From: Prevotella sp.
Lineage (GTDB): Bacteria; Bacteroidota; Bacteroidia; Bacteroidales; Bacteroidaceae
Assembly: GCA_017645645.1 (NCBI GenBank)
Contig: JAGCOB010000012.1
Span: 84,597-143,861 of the forward strand
DNA: 59,265 nucleotides
Direction: 5' to 3'
The notes beneath the pieces are model-generated. The model did not search any database, was not told the origin of the DNA, and saw nothing but the letters and a program-made list of their open reading frames with translations. The number at the start of each line of letters is the position of its first letter. Position 1 is the first letter of the stretch. Shown here piece by piece: positions 50,851 to 59,252 of this stretch. The translations under genes were made by a program, and so were the position numbers.

Positions 50851-53640
50851 TTAAGAAGGAAGTTTTTCACAAGGTATCCAAAGCCAGAATGTGCAGCCGC
50901 GGCCAAGGCCGGCGCTGATAACGCCGATGGAGCCACCGCAACGCTCGGCGATGGACTTACAGATGGCGAGACCCATACCAGTGCCCTGCACGAACTCGTC
51001 CAGCTTCACGAAACGCTCAAAGACGGAGGACTGCTTGTCCAATGGAATGCCCTGACCCGTGTCCTCGCAGTAGAGGTACAGGCCGTCCGCCACCTCCTTG
51101 GCTCCTGACTGACTGTTCACTGTCTCGCGCTGCTCGGGGGCCCACCCAAGGCGGATATATCCCTGGGTGGTGAACTTTACCGCGTTAGTGACGAAATTGG
51201 TCAGCACCTGCTGGATGCGACCTATATCGATAATGGTGGGGTAATGGGCGTAGAGGTTGACACGCTGGAACTCTACGTTCGGATTCTGAACACGCTGGGC
51301 AAGCGTGACACAGATGTCGACGAAAGCCACCGCGAAGTCCGTCGGCTTCGGCTCAATGGTGAAGGCACCAAACGTGATGCTCGACGCCTCGATGATGTCG
51401 TTGATAAGGCGTTGCAACATGTCGGCGCTGTTGTGGATGATACGCACATACTCACTGCGCTCCGGGGACTCCTCCAGCGACTCGATGATGCCGGTGAAAC
51501 CGATGATGGCATTCAGGGGGGTTCGTAGCTCGTGCGTCATCGACGCCATGAAGGCACTCTTCAGGCGAAGACTCTCCTCGGCAAGTAGGCTGACTCTCGA
51601 CAGCTCACTGCTAAGCTCGTTGATACGGGTGACGTCCGTGGCTATGCCCTCGTGACCCACTATCTCACCTTGGGCATCGATGACGGGGGTGAGGACGATA
51701 TGGTACACTGTACCCGCCTGACCATCAAAAGGATGGGCGATATGGATGGTGATGGACTGGGGGGTACGCGTCTTGTCGTCGTAGAGGATGTTCATCATCG
51801 CATCACCATCGTCCTTGGCCAGCATTCGCTGGAAGTGCGAGAAGTTGTGACGGTAAACGGGGGCGTCGGGGGTGCGGAAGAAACTGATGCGCTCGTCGCG
51901 GATGCTGCTGACCAACAGGAAACGGTCGCTGTTGACAAGCAGATAGTTCATGCGGTCGCGCTCACGACTCACCTCCTGCAGAATTCTCTCGCGCTCACGA
52001 CGCAGTTCAATGCCTTCCCTATAAAGGGTGCGCTCACGAGTGACGTCGAAGGCGGTGCATAGGTAATTGCTCAGATCGCCCGAACTATTGAACAGCGGAT
52101 GAATGCTCACCTCAATATATTTGTCAAGGCCAAACTCGGGATATTCGAAATGCTGGCAGAAGCAGAGGCTGTCGCGAGAGCCGGGAGAGTACATGCCACG
52201 GAAAAGTGGCACGTCGAACATGCTGACGTTCTCCCAGAAGTGCTGGGCGTCGCTGTCACGGTCCATGGCGCACAAATCCCTCATAGCGTCATTAATGCTA
52301 TAGAGGTACCCGTCCTTGTCGTAGAAGGACATGGCGACAAAGGGAATGTTGCCCAGCACCTCATATTTGTGTAAGAGGTTGCGAACGGCTTCATCCCCCT
52401 CCACCTCCTGAGTGAAGTCGTGGATGGCATTGACGATATACGCGGGACGGCCCTCGCTGTCCAGTTCGCAGATCGCATGACCGTGGAAGTTGAGCCAGTG
52501 GGGATCGTCCACATCTCCCGCATTCCAACGCTTGTCGAGCTCGAAGTGACGTTCACGACCCTCAAGCAGCGACCTCGTCTTCACCACGAACTCCTGGCGC
52601 TGGTCGGCATGTATGCGCGCCGTGAACTCCTCAAGAGTCAGGCCGTCAGAAGGCAGAACGGAGCCGTAACTATTCGTCATACGGTCTTTCTTGATGTCGT
52701 ACTCCATCACGATGAAGTTACCCATGTGAAGGGCCTGGCCCATCATGTCGTTGAGCTCACTATGCGCACGGGTTGCCGAGATGACATGACGGCGAGCAAG
52801 CCAAATGAAAAAGTACATAATGACAATCAGTAGCAGAATCCCAGAGACGATATACAGCCAGTACGGCGCAGACGACTCGTCAATGCGCTCGGGGTGAAAC
52901 CAGCGGTCCTGGATACTGGCAATGTCACCACGCTGCTTCAGACGGGAGTAGTGGTCGTCAATCTGCTCAATGAGCTTGCGGTCACGACCAACGACATGCA
53001 ATTCCGAGATGGGGATACCCACGTCGTTCAGTACGATGCCCTCAAGGTTCAGCTCCTTAATCTTCCATTTCAGAGGCTCCTCACCCCAGACGTAGTATTT
53101 ATAGTCACCGTTCAGCAGACCCAGAAGCGCTACCTTGGGACTCTGGAACTCCATGAAACTCGTGTTGACGGAGTCGCCGTCCATGAAATAGAAGGCGGAG
53201 TAGTCGCCGGGTTTGAACACCGCACCCTCACGCTCCAACTGCTTGAACGAAATCGTACCCGTGGAGTCGGAGTGCGTCGCCACGCGGATGCGGTTATAGT
53301 TGACAATGTTACCCGACAATACGTAAGGATCCCTATTGTAACGGCGCGTGTTAGCCAGGATGATATCGGCATCGCCCCGCTCGAAAGTCTTCAAGGCAGT
53401 GCTCCACTCCTTCATCACAAAAGTAATGGGGATGCCAATCTCCTTCATCACCGCACGCATGACGTCGATATTGCTGCCAGCAGGCTCACCCTTGTCGTTG
53501 AGAAACTCGTAGGGAGGCTTGTCCCAGTCGCAAACCATCACTACCGGACGCTTGTTGTTGTACTTGTCACTCAGCGACTGACCTGTCGAAGTGATAAGCG
53601 ATAAGTGATAAGCAATAAGTATGAGGAGAATCTTCTTCAT
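50851..53640 (-). CDS. Sensor histidine kinase with periplasmic Venus-flytrap domain (BvgS/EvgS-like)
   Basis: 929 residues from the ATG at 53640, which gives the signal peptide MKKILLILIAYHLSLITSTG; a GTG at 53682 is rejected. A periplasmic SBP_bac_3 domain (about 30-250: KPPYEFLNDKGEPAGSNIDV), a membrane helix (261-283), then PAS-type domains. HisKA has the phosphoacceptor His703 in MTHELRTPLNAIIG, and HATPase_c has FVTNAVKF, DTGQGIP and GTGMGLAI. No receiver or Hpt domain, and no response regulator nearby. The ligand is probably a small amino-acid-like molecule. It lies 38 bp after the second kinase gene, in one unit. Confidence 0.88.
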   Translation of the reverse strand: MKKILLILIAYHLSLITSTGQSLSDKYNNKRPVVMVCDWDKPPYEFLNDKGEPAGSNIDVMRAVMKEIGIPITFVMKEWSTALKTFERGDADIILANTRRYNRDPYVLSGNIVNYNRIRVATHSDSTGTISFKQLEREGAVFKPGDYSAFYFMDGDSVNTSFMEFQSPKVALLGLLNGDYKYYVWGEEPLKWKIKELNLEGIVLNDVGIPISELHVVGRDRKLIEQIDDHYSRLKQRGDIASIQDRWFHPERIDESSAPYWLYIVSGILLLIVIMYFFIWLARRHVISATRAHSELNDMMGQALHMGNFIVMEYDIKKDRMTNSYGSVLPSDGLTLEEFTARIHADQRQEFVVKTRSLLEGRERHFELDKRWNAGDVDDPHWLNFHGHAICELDSEGRPAYIVNAIHDFTQEVEGDEAVRNLLHKYEVLGNIPFVAMSFYDKDGYLYSINDAMRDLCAMDRDSDAQHFWENVSMFDVPLFRGMYSPGSRDSLCFCQHFEYPEFGLDKYIEVSIHPLFNSSGDLSNYLCTAFDVTRERTLYREGIELRRERERILQEVSRERDRMNYLLVNSDRFLLVSSIRDERISFFRTPDAPVYRHNFSHFQRMLAKDDGDAMMNILYDDKTRTPQSITIHIAHPFDGQAGTVYHIVLTPVIDAQGEIVGHEGIATDVTRINELSSELSRVSLLAEESLRLKSAFMASMTHELRTPLNAIIGFTGIIESLEESPERSEYVRIIHNSADMLQRLINDIIEASSITFGAFTIEPKPTDFAVAFVDICVTLAQRVQNPNVEFQRVNLYAHYPTIIDIGRIQQVLTNFVTNAVKFTTQGYIRLGWAPEQRETVNSQSGAKEVADGLYLYCEDTGQGIPLDKQSSVFERFVKLDEFVQGTGMGLAICKSIAERCGGSIGVISAGLGRGCTFWLWIPCEKLPS
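53591..53618 (-). repeat. Heptamer tandem array in the kinase signal peptide
   Basis: Four units (plus-strand GTGATAA, GCGATAA, GTGATAA, GCAATAA) encode the AYHLSLITS part of the signal peptide. One unit more or less would destroy the reading frame after about ten codons. Confidence 0.8.
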
Positions 53641-53678
53641 CGGCTTCAAATCGTAAAGGGAGTATATCCAAAATAACG

Positions 53679-56432
53679 TCACATCTGTTTTTTGCGCTTC
53701 ATGATGGTAGCGTGGCAGGGCAGCATGATATAGACGGTGGTGCCAGAACCGAGTTCGGAACTGATCTCCACAGTGCCATCCATCTGACTGACAAGCTCCT
53801 TGGTGATGGCAAGCCCCAGACCCTTGGTGTCCTGCGATGCAATGGTATTGTCCTTGGCGTTCATCTGCTCCAACACCGCCGCCGGCATACCCTCACCCGT
53901 GTCGTCCACGGAGATGATGAGACGGCGACCGATGTATTCGTAGCGGGCACGGACCACACCGCTCTTCGTATGCTGAGCCGCGTTGGAGGCAATCTGAACG
54001 ATAGCGGCGCCCAGGTTCGTGGCGTCGATGTCTACCGTCAGGTTCTCGTAAGGATTCTCAACAATGTAGCGAGTGTCAGCGTTCTCGTATCTCGACCAGC
54101 CCGCTACGCATTGCGACTCAAACAGCTCGGCATAGTTGCACGGCTGGCGCACTATCTCAACCATCCGAGCCTGAAGACGTGACAGATGGAGGATATTGTC
54201 AATCAGGTGCAGCAGGTAATCGGCATTGGACAGGATTACAGCGCTCAGCGATTTTTCATTCTCAGTGGGCGCCACAGGGTCCAACTGCTCCACGTAGTTC
54301 AGCACCGTGTTCATCGGCGTCCGGATCTCCTGAATCATATTTCTAACAAAGCTGTTCTTAGTGTTGTCCACTTCCTGCACTTTCGCCGTCTCAACAGTTA
54401 GACGCGCTTCGATGTCACGAAGTTCAGAAATGTCGCGCAGCAGACCCACATACTCCAATACCTTGCCCTGATTGTCGTAAAGGGGCAGCAGGCAGAACTG
54501 AACGCTCAGACGCTTCCCTCCCTTGGCGCGTAGCGTAGTGTGGATGGTGGAACGCAGCTCACGCGCTGCACACTGGTCCATGTCGTTCAGCAGACGCATA
54601 GCCACCTTCTTCGACACCATGTCAACCAGAGTCATGCAGCGAGTCTGTGTCAGCAAATGCTGAACTTCGTTGACCGAACGGAGAATCGTCAGAGTGTGTG
54701 ACGTAGGAGAGTAGGTAATAAGCCTCACGTCGCTACCGTGAAGTACGTTGTCGATGTTGGTGGTATACTCGGCGAGCACAGCCCTGACGTCATTCAGCCG
54801 ATTCTTTTCGACAGCATGACGGGCGATGCTTTCTACGATTCTGCTGATGTCATGCACGATGGCGAAGGTATTCAGCAACTGACCGGCATCATCATATACC
54901 TTCAGCAGACGAACTTCTATCCTTGGGTCGTTCATGTCAATCAGGTTGTTAATGCAGAAGCACTTCCCAAGAATGTCATCCCTCTTGTAGCCAAATATTT
55001 CGCACGCCTTCGGGTTGATGTTCACTAAACAGCCTTCCTTGTCAAAAAGCAAAATGCCCACCACGGAAGTGTAGAACATCGACCAGTAGCGCAGGGTGCG
55101 ATCCTCGTCAAGGCGCTGTTTGTCACGCTCCCGCGTTACGTCCTTTTTGGTACCGATAATGACCAAAGGCTTGCCGTGCTTGTCGCGGCTCAGTACGGAG
55201 AGCACGATGGTGTAGTCCCTTAATCCCGTGTCCCCGCTCTCTATATCCTGAGCCCTCAGTTGCAGTTTAATCGTCTTGTTCTCTATGCCCGCTCCACTTC
55301 CTCCGCCACGCTTCCCGCTTAATTCATCGAGGCTCGTCTTCAGCGTTTGGAAATCCTCGGGGCTGTAGCGCTGCGAGAATTCCTCCATCGAGTAAGTGTA
55401 GGCCACCTGACCCTTCTCGTTGCGCCAGGAGAACTCATTGGATAGAATATCGTACGTCCACACATGTACCTGACTAGTCTGCAAGATGAGTGCCAGACGG
55501 CGGTTGCGAGCACTGTTGGACTTGTTCAGCCGATAGCTCTGCAACCGATAACTGATGGTATAGACGAGCATGATGAGAAGCAGCAGCAAGGCGGCGGCGG
55601 TGACATAGTACACCCATAGAGGGGTCCCCTTCTGCAAGTGCTCAGGATAGAACCACTTGTCCTGAAGAGGCTTCAACGCCTCGGATACGTTGAGCTTTGT
55701 CAAATCCTCGTCAAGCATGTCCAGCAGATCCTGGTCGTTCGACATGAACTTATACTCACCGTGGGGCATGTTCACCGGCGTCAGCTGGAGGTTGTCAATC
55801 AGATAGCGGTGCATCAGCCATTTCAGAGTCAGCGTATTCCACACAATCTGACCCTCCTCACGCGCACTCACCTGCTGGATCACCTCACGGATGTCCTTGC
55901 GCGGGATGGCATTGCCACCCCAGCCGTAATCGAGCATTAGATGATAGCACATCGAGTTACTGTTTACAATCACCTGCATGCCCGGCTTCCCTAAGTCACG
56001 GAAGGTTTTAATCTCTACAGGCCTTGATTTAGGGGTGACCACACTCTGCGTAAACAGGGTCACGGCGTTCTTGCCGTACAGACCGTACTCATCGTGATAA
56101 CCCACTGCCAAGCCGAGCGTTAGGTCGCTCTTACCTTCTTTCAAATCGCGGAAAGTTTCATCTGCCGACTTCAGCTTGATAACATAAGGAATGTCGAGCC
56201 GGTTCATCATCAAACGTATCAAGTCGATGTTGTACCCGTCAGGCTCGCCGTTATCGTTCAGGAAAGAGTAGGGCCACAAGTCCCAAACATCCTCATACAC
56301 CAATGGATGTTCCTTCGTATATTGGCGAGAGCGCGATAAGGGCACACAGGTACTGTCTGGCTTGGCTTGAAAATCATAGAACTTCAAAACCAATAGCATG
56401 CCTATGGCCAGTCGTAATAGAATTGATTTCAT
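53679..56432 (-). CDS. Venus-flytrap sensor kinase lacking the phosphoacceptor His
   Basis: 917 residues from the ATG at 56432 (a TTG four codons earlier is rejected). Layout as in the neighbour: signal segment, SBP_bac_3 domain (about 35-255, WPYSFLNDNGEPDGYNIDLI), membrane helix (273-296), PAS domains, HisKA, HATPase_c. The HisKA motif reads NMIQEIRTPMN, with Gln701 (codon CAG) where His is required. The ATPase boxes look whole (IASNAAQH, DTGEGMP, GLGLAI). It should bind ATP but not autophosphorylate in the normal way. It may act as a regulatory partner of the downstream kinase. Confidence 0.85.
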   Translation of the reverse strand: MKSILLRLAIGMLLVLKFYDFQAKPDSTCVPLSRSRQYTKEHPLVYEDVWDLWPYSFLNDNGEPDGYNIDLIRLMMNRLDIPYVIKLKSADETFRDLKEGKSDLTLGLAVGYHDEYGLYGKNAVTLFTQSVVTPKSRPVEIKTFRDLGKPGMQVIVNSNSMCYHLMLDYGWGGNAIPRKDIREVIQQVSAREEGQIVWNTLTLKWLMHRYLIDNLQLTPVNMPHGEYKFMSNDQDLLDMLDEDLTKLNVSEALKPLQDKWFYPEHLQKGTPLWVYYVTAAALLLLLIMLVYTISYRLQSYRLNKSNSARNRRLALILQTSQVHVWTYDILSNEFSWRNEKGQVAYTYSMEEFSQRYSPEDFQTLKTSLDELSGKRGGGSGAGIENKTIKLQLRAQDIESGDTGLRDYTIVLSVLSRDKHGKPLVIIGTKKDVTRERDKQRLDEDRTLRYWSMFYTSVVGILLFDKEGCLVNINPKACEIFGYKRDDILGKCFCINNLIDMNDPRIEVRLLKVYDDAGQLLNTFAIVHDISRIVESIARHAVEKNRLNDVRAVLAEYTTNIDNVLHGSDVRLITYSPTSHTLTILRSVNEVQHLLTQTRCMTLVDMVSKKVAMRLLNDMDQCAARELRSTIHTTLRAKGGKRLSVQFCLLPLYDNQGKVLEYVGLLRDISELRDIEARLTVETAKVQEVDNTKNSFVRNMIQEIRTPMNTVLNYVEQLDPVAPTENEKSLSAVILSNADYLLHLIDNILHLSRLQARMVEIVRQPCNYAELFESQCVAGWSRYENADTRYIVENPYENLTVDIDATNLGAAIVQIASNAAQHTKSGVVRARYEYIGRRLIISVDDTGEGMPAAVLEQMNAKDNTIASQDTKGLGLAITKELVSQMDGTVEISSELGSGTTVYIMLPCHATIMKRKKQM

Positions 56433-56455
56433 CCTCACACACAATCTAATTGCTG

Positions 56456-56504
56456 CAAAATTATCAAAAAATTTTGTAATTCAAAAAAAAAATGACTACT
56501 TTTG
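56456..56504. promoter_or_regulatory. Overlapping divergent promoters of the kinase pair and the Cache gene
   Basis: Minus: TTTG at 56485-56482, 18 bases, TAATTTTG at 56463-56456. Plus: TTTG at 56473-56476, 20 bases, TACTTTTG at 56497-56504. The two overlap, so they probably compete. The plus one rules out the ATG at 56492 as a start. Confidence 0.7.
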
Positions 56505-56521
56505 TGCCAAAATTGCAGAAA

Positions 56522-57403
56522 ATGGGTGATGTAAGGAAAAAACGAATTAGAAAAACTGCCGTGTTGGCTGCGGTGGTGGTGGCTGTCGCCACCATTTTAG
56601 CGGTGGCGGCCGTAAGGAACGCACACAGAAAGAAGACCATAGCGGCAACGGAAGAACTGCTCGACAGCACCGCTACACACGTAAAGAATTACCTCGACAT
56701 GGTGGAAAAGGTGACAAACGGATTCGTGCCTATCGTAACAGCAAACATGCAACCCGACTCACTACTGGCCTACACGCACCAAGTGGTAGATGCCAATCCA
56801 GACATCAATGGATGCTCCATCACTACCGAGACAGACTTCTTCCCACAGCTCGGACGGTTCTCGGTGTATTCCGTGAGGGAGAACAATCATATAACAACGG
56901 TACGAGAGGCAGACTACGACTACTACGCCAAGGAGTGGTATAAAGGTGCTAAGACGGCGGGAAAGGCCGTATGGGTCGATCCCTACGACGACTTTAACGC
57001 CGGCACACTCTTCTCGCCAGAGATGATCGCCTCATACTCAGTACCCCTCTATGACGATGCCGGACACTTCATAGGAGTGATTTCCACCGACATCGCTTTG
57101 CCAAAACTGGCGGAGGCCGTCGGAAAACCAGAACAGCCTAACGATGCCTACTTTATGATGACAGGCAAGAATGGCAATTTCCTGGTCTATCCTGACAGCG
57201 ACCGACTCGTCTATCATACTATCTTCGATGGCGTCAATCCTCGTATGCAGCCTGACATCATCAGTCTGGGCAACGCCATGAAGGCCGGGCAAAAAGGCCA
57301 AATGTCAGTCGATTTCGACGGCTGTCATTGTATAGTCCTTTACCAGCCACTGCCTCAGGCCGGATGGAGCATTGCCCTGATATGTCCAGAGAGTGGACTA
57401 TAG
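56522..57403 (+). CDS. Cache-domain sensor, probably truncated
   Basis: 293 residues from the ATG at 56522, 18 bp after the -7 box; an earlier ATG overlaps the promoter. A basic N-terminus and one membrane helix (about 12-32) precede a dCache_1 periplasmic domain (VWVDPYDDFNAGTLFSPEMI, YSVPLYDDAGHFIGVISTDI). The protein stops at GWSIALICPESGL, where relatives enter a second membrane helix and an output domain. With only one helix and no output it cannot signal alone; it may be a remnant or an extracytoplasmic ligand binder. It is divergent from the kinase pair. Confidence 0.65.
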   Translation: MGDVRKKRIRKTAVLAAVVVAVATILAVAAVRNAHRKKTIAATEELLDSTATHVKNYLDMVEKVTNGFVPIVTANMQPDSLLAYTHQVVDANPDINGCSITTETDFFPQLGRFSVYSVRENNHITTVREADYDYYAKEWYKGAKTAGKAVWVDPYDDFNAGTLFSPEMIASYSVPLYDDAGHFIGVISTDIALPKLAEAVGKPEQPNDAYFMMTGKNGNFLVYPDSDRLVYHTIFDGVNPRMQPDIISLGNAMKAGQKGQMSVDFDGCHCIVLYQPLPQAGWSIALICPESGL

Positions 57404-57467
57404 AAGTCACATTTACTGCAGAGCTTCCACTTATTTTTGCCTCTGTCGCTGTTTAACTATCTAATCT

Positions 57468-57740
57468 ATGCATTTAAAGTGCATCATAGCCATACTGTTG
57501 CTGGTTCTGACTGGTGTCGGTCAGAAGTCGGCAGCCCAGCAAAAGGGAAAGGCCACGTTCTATGCAAAAAGGTTGAATTCCACACCGCCCTGGCAAATTG
57601 CCATCGACTGTAATATCGTTATCTTAGGCGACTCCAACACGGCAATAGGGGGTGATGACTGTTCCAAGTCGGTGGGCTGGAACAAATGGTTCCGCGATAT
57701 GCTCTCACCTGCATCATGTCGCAGTTATGCACGCAGTGGC
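57468..57740 (+). pseudogene. N-terminal fragment of a secreted SGNH/GDSL hydrolase
   Basis: A signal peptide (MHLKCIIAILLLVLTGVGQ) and the SGNH block I (VILGDSNTAIGGDDC), then VGWNKWFRDML and RSYARSG, after which the family sequence ends at about 57740. The same frame stays open to 57851 but reads unrelated sequence. The catalytic Asp-His block is missing. Confidence 0.6.
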
Positions 57741-57741
57741 G

Positions 57742-57902
57742 AAGCCGTTCACAAGGAAATTCCAGAAAAGCATGATGAAACGCTCCGAACGGGAAAACCG
57801 CATCGACTCTCCCTACAACTGGCAGGCTCATTATCAGCTTGGAAAGGTTGATGAGGAGTTCACCTTGTCCTACACCCGTTGCGGGCTATGCGAACTGGCA
57901 AG
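57742..57902 (+). pseudogene. Internal fragment resembling an L-2-amino-thiazoline-4-carboxylate hydrolase
   Basis: In a different frame from the SGNH fragment: KFQKSMMKRSERENRIDSPY, NWQAHYQLGKVDEEFTLSYT and RCGLCELA resemble the C-terminal half of that hydrolase family as I remember it. The match ends at about 57902, where opposite-strand flavodoxin sequence begins. Family identity is moderate; the fragment status is clear from the short open stretch. Confidence 0.4.
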
Positions 57903-58040
57903 GACAAAACTCTGGCAGTTCTCAATCTGCCTGACATTCACACTCTGAACGCTGATGGTCTCAGCACCCAATTTGTCGGCTATCTCTTCAGCAATAGCCT
58001 GACAACTGTCGTACACGACGACGATTGATTCATGTTTCAT
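57870..58040 (-). pseudogene. N-terminal fragment of a flavodoxin under a cobalamin riboswitch
   Basis: ATG at 58040. About 50 residues of flavodoxin-like sequence (SIVVVYDSCQAIAEEIADKL, then VRQIENCQSFVLASS) with a phosphate-binding-loop-like start. It is cut at about 57893-57900 by the hydrolase fragment and stops at 57870. The start is 45 bp below the riboswitch, so the intact gene was B12-controlled. Confidence 0.6.
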
Positions 58041-58084
58041 AATCCCACAAAAGTTTACTTGCGCCTCACGCCCTTACATCGAGA

Positions 58085-58240
58085 GCATTCGGCAGGTTTC
58101 CGAAAAAGGCAGGTCTTCAGACTTTCCTCCACTCCCAAGCGCCTTCTCGAGAATACTCAATGGCGTTTATGCTTAGGAGCCATAATGGAGTTCACTGCTG
58201 CGGGACAGTCCTGCCTATTCACCGAAATCCCATTCTGCCC
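58085..58240 (-). promoter_or_regulatory. Cobalamin riboswitch
   Basis: On the minus strand the conserved elements appear in order: GGGATTTCGGTGAATAGGC, CAGGACTGTCCCGCAGCAGT, CGCCATTGAG, CGAGAAGGCG and AGTCTGAAGACCTGCC. They correspond to the core, the J-region, the GCCACTG-type segment and the closing B12-box of the class. The 5' end lies at a gene junction (about 58240), so P1/P2 may be shortened. Confidence 0.8.
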
Positions 58241-58242
58241 CA

Positions 58243-58530
58243 CATTTCGTGGGCCATTATGTCGAGGGAATGGAAGAATGGGCAAACCATTACTGCTTCA
58301 TCAAAAAGGAAGACGGGACTTACGAGGTAGAACTTGACGAAGCCTGGGACGAGGGCAGTCACTACGGGGGAGGAACCATCAATGTGGCTATTCCCAGGGA
58401 ATGGTTCGACCTCTCTTATGACGAATTTTTTGAGCGTGTCGTCACGCTTGTCGCTGCAAAACATTATGGTTTCACCCCTGATGACTTGAAAGAGAAGGAA
58501 GGTCTGAAGGAATTCTTTGGATTTGAATGA
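58243..58530 (+). pseudogene. C-terminal fragment of an unidentified protein
   Basis: About 93 residues to a natural stop (GHYVEGMEEWANHYCFIKKE, DEAWDEGSHYGGGTINVAIP, TLVAAKHYGFTPDDLKEKEG). The frame continues backwards into the riboswitch without a start codon of its own, so the 5' part is missing. The composition is that of a normal, acidic, soluble protein. I do not recognise the family. Confidence 0.5.
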
Positions 58531-58554
58531 TACTAAGAGATTCGATTAAATAAG

Positions 58555-58593
58555 AGCAGAGTCAAGTTTAAACATGACTCTGCTTATCATTTT
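58555..58593 (+). terminator. Terminator after the fragment gene
   Basis: AGCAGAGTCA and TGACTCTGCT arms (10 bp, loop of ten that is itself A/T palindromic), followed by TATCATTTTT. Confidence 0.75.
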
Positions 58594-58597
58594 TGCC

Positions 58598-58924
58598 CTA
58601 TGGATTCAGCAACCGCCAGCCGACATCGATAGATGGGGCTAGTCCCTCACGACCTTGCTGATTCAAACCGCATTCGACGGTAGCCATGGCCAGAACGAGG
58701 TCACACCACACGACTTTCGTCTCTTCCTTCATGGGAGGGAGTGGGGTAGTAGCCCCAATACCTGTGAGTTTACTCACCGTTCGGATATAAGCCTCCACCT
58801 GATTCTCCGTTTCAGGAGCCCATCTGCGGATAATCCTGCTGATGGTGGTACACTTGTGTTTCTCGTAATACGTCCTGAGCAGTTTCAGGGTGGCACGACA
58901 GCCCATCCCCATGGTACATACCAA
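58598..58924 (-). pseudogene. Phage-type structural protein P5, C-terminal fragment
   Basis: 108 residues; CRATLKLLRTYYEKHKCTTI, IIRRWAPETENQVEAYIRTV and the end DVGWRLL match the P5 family common in Bacteroidetes prophage remnants. The N-terminal third (the GNPxNIR-type start) is missing: upstream of about 58910 the DNA belongs to the DUF5675 gene in another frame. Confidence 0.6.
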
Positions 58925-59252
58925 TGATGATACCGCTTTTGATATCCTCTACGGTTTTTCCCATGATGATGCGTACATCCTTGAACTTACGTACACCCAA
59001 GATCAGGGGAAGCCATTCATCATATTCCTGTGAGTAGGTAATGACTACCGGATAACGCCCTGGAGTAATCGCAGCCTTCCTCTTCAACAAGCGTTTCCCT
59101 CCTGTTATTTGCACACATTTGGGCTCCAGCGTATCAAAAAGGAAATCCTTTTCTTCACTTGCCAAATACTCGTCATCTACACGTTTGATGATGCTCAAAC
59201 GACCGACAGTATATTGACTTTCTTTCTCGATTCTTTCTAATATTAGTTCCAT
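58812..59252 (-). pseudogene. DUF5675 protein, broken at its C-terminus
   Basis: Starts MELILERIEKESQYTVGRLS and continues with RKAAITPGRYPVVITYS, a good DUF5675 pattern. The signature that usually reads IHxGNxxxDTxGCILVG is here IIMGKTVEDIKSGIIIG, degenerate. After that, at about 58920, the DNA switches to P5 sequence and the frame continues as nonsense to 58812. A deletion appears to have joined the 5' end of DUF5675 to the 3' end of P5. Confidence 0.6.

Noticed and set aside
53641-53682. GTG start for the sensor kinase overlapping the previous stop
   Set aside because: The ATG at 53640 starts exactly at the signal peptide.
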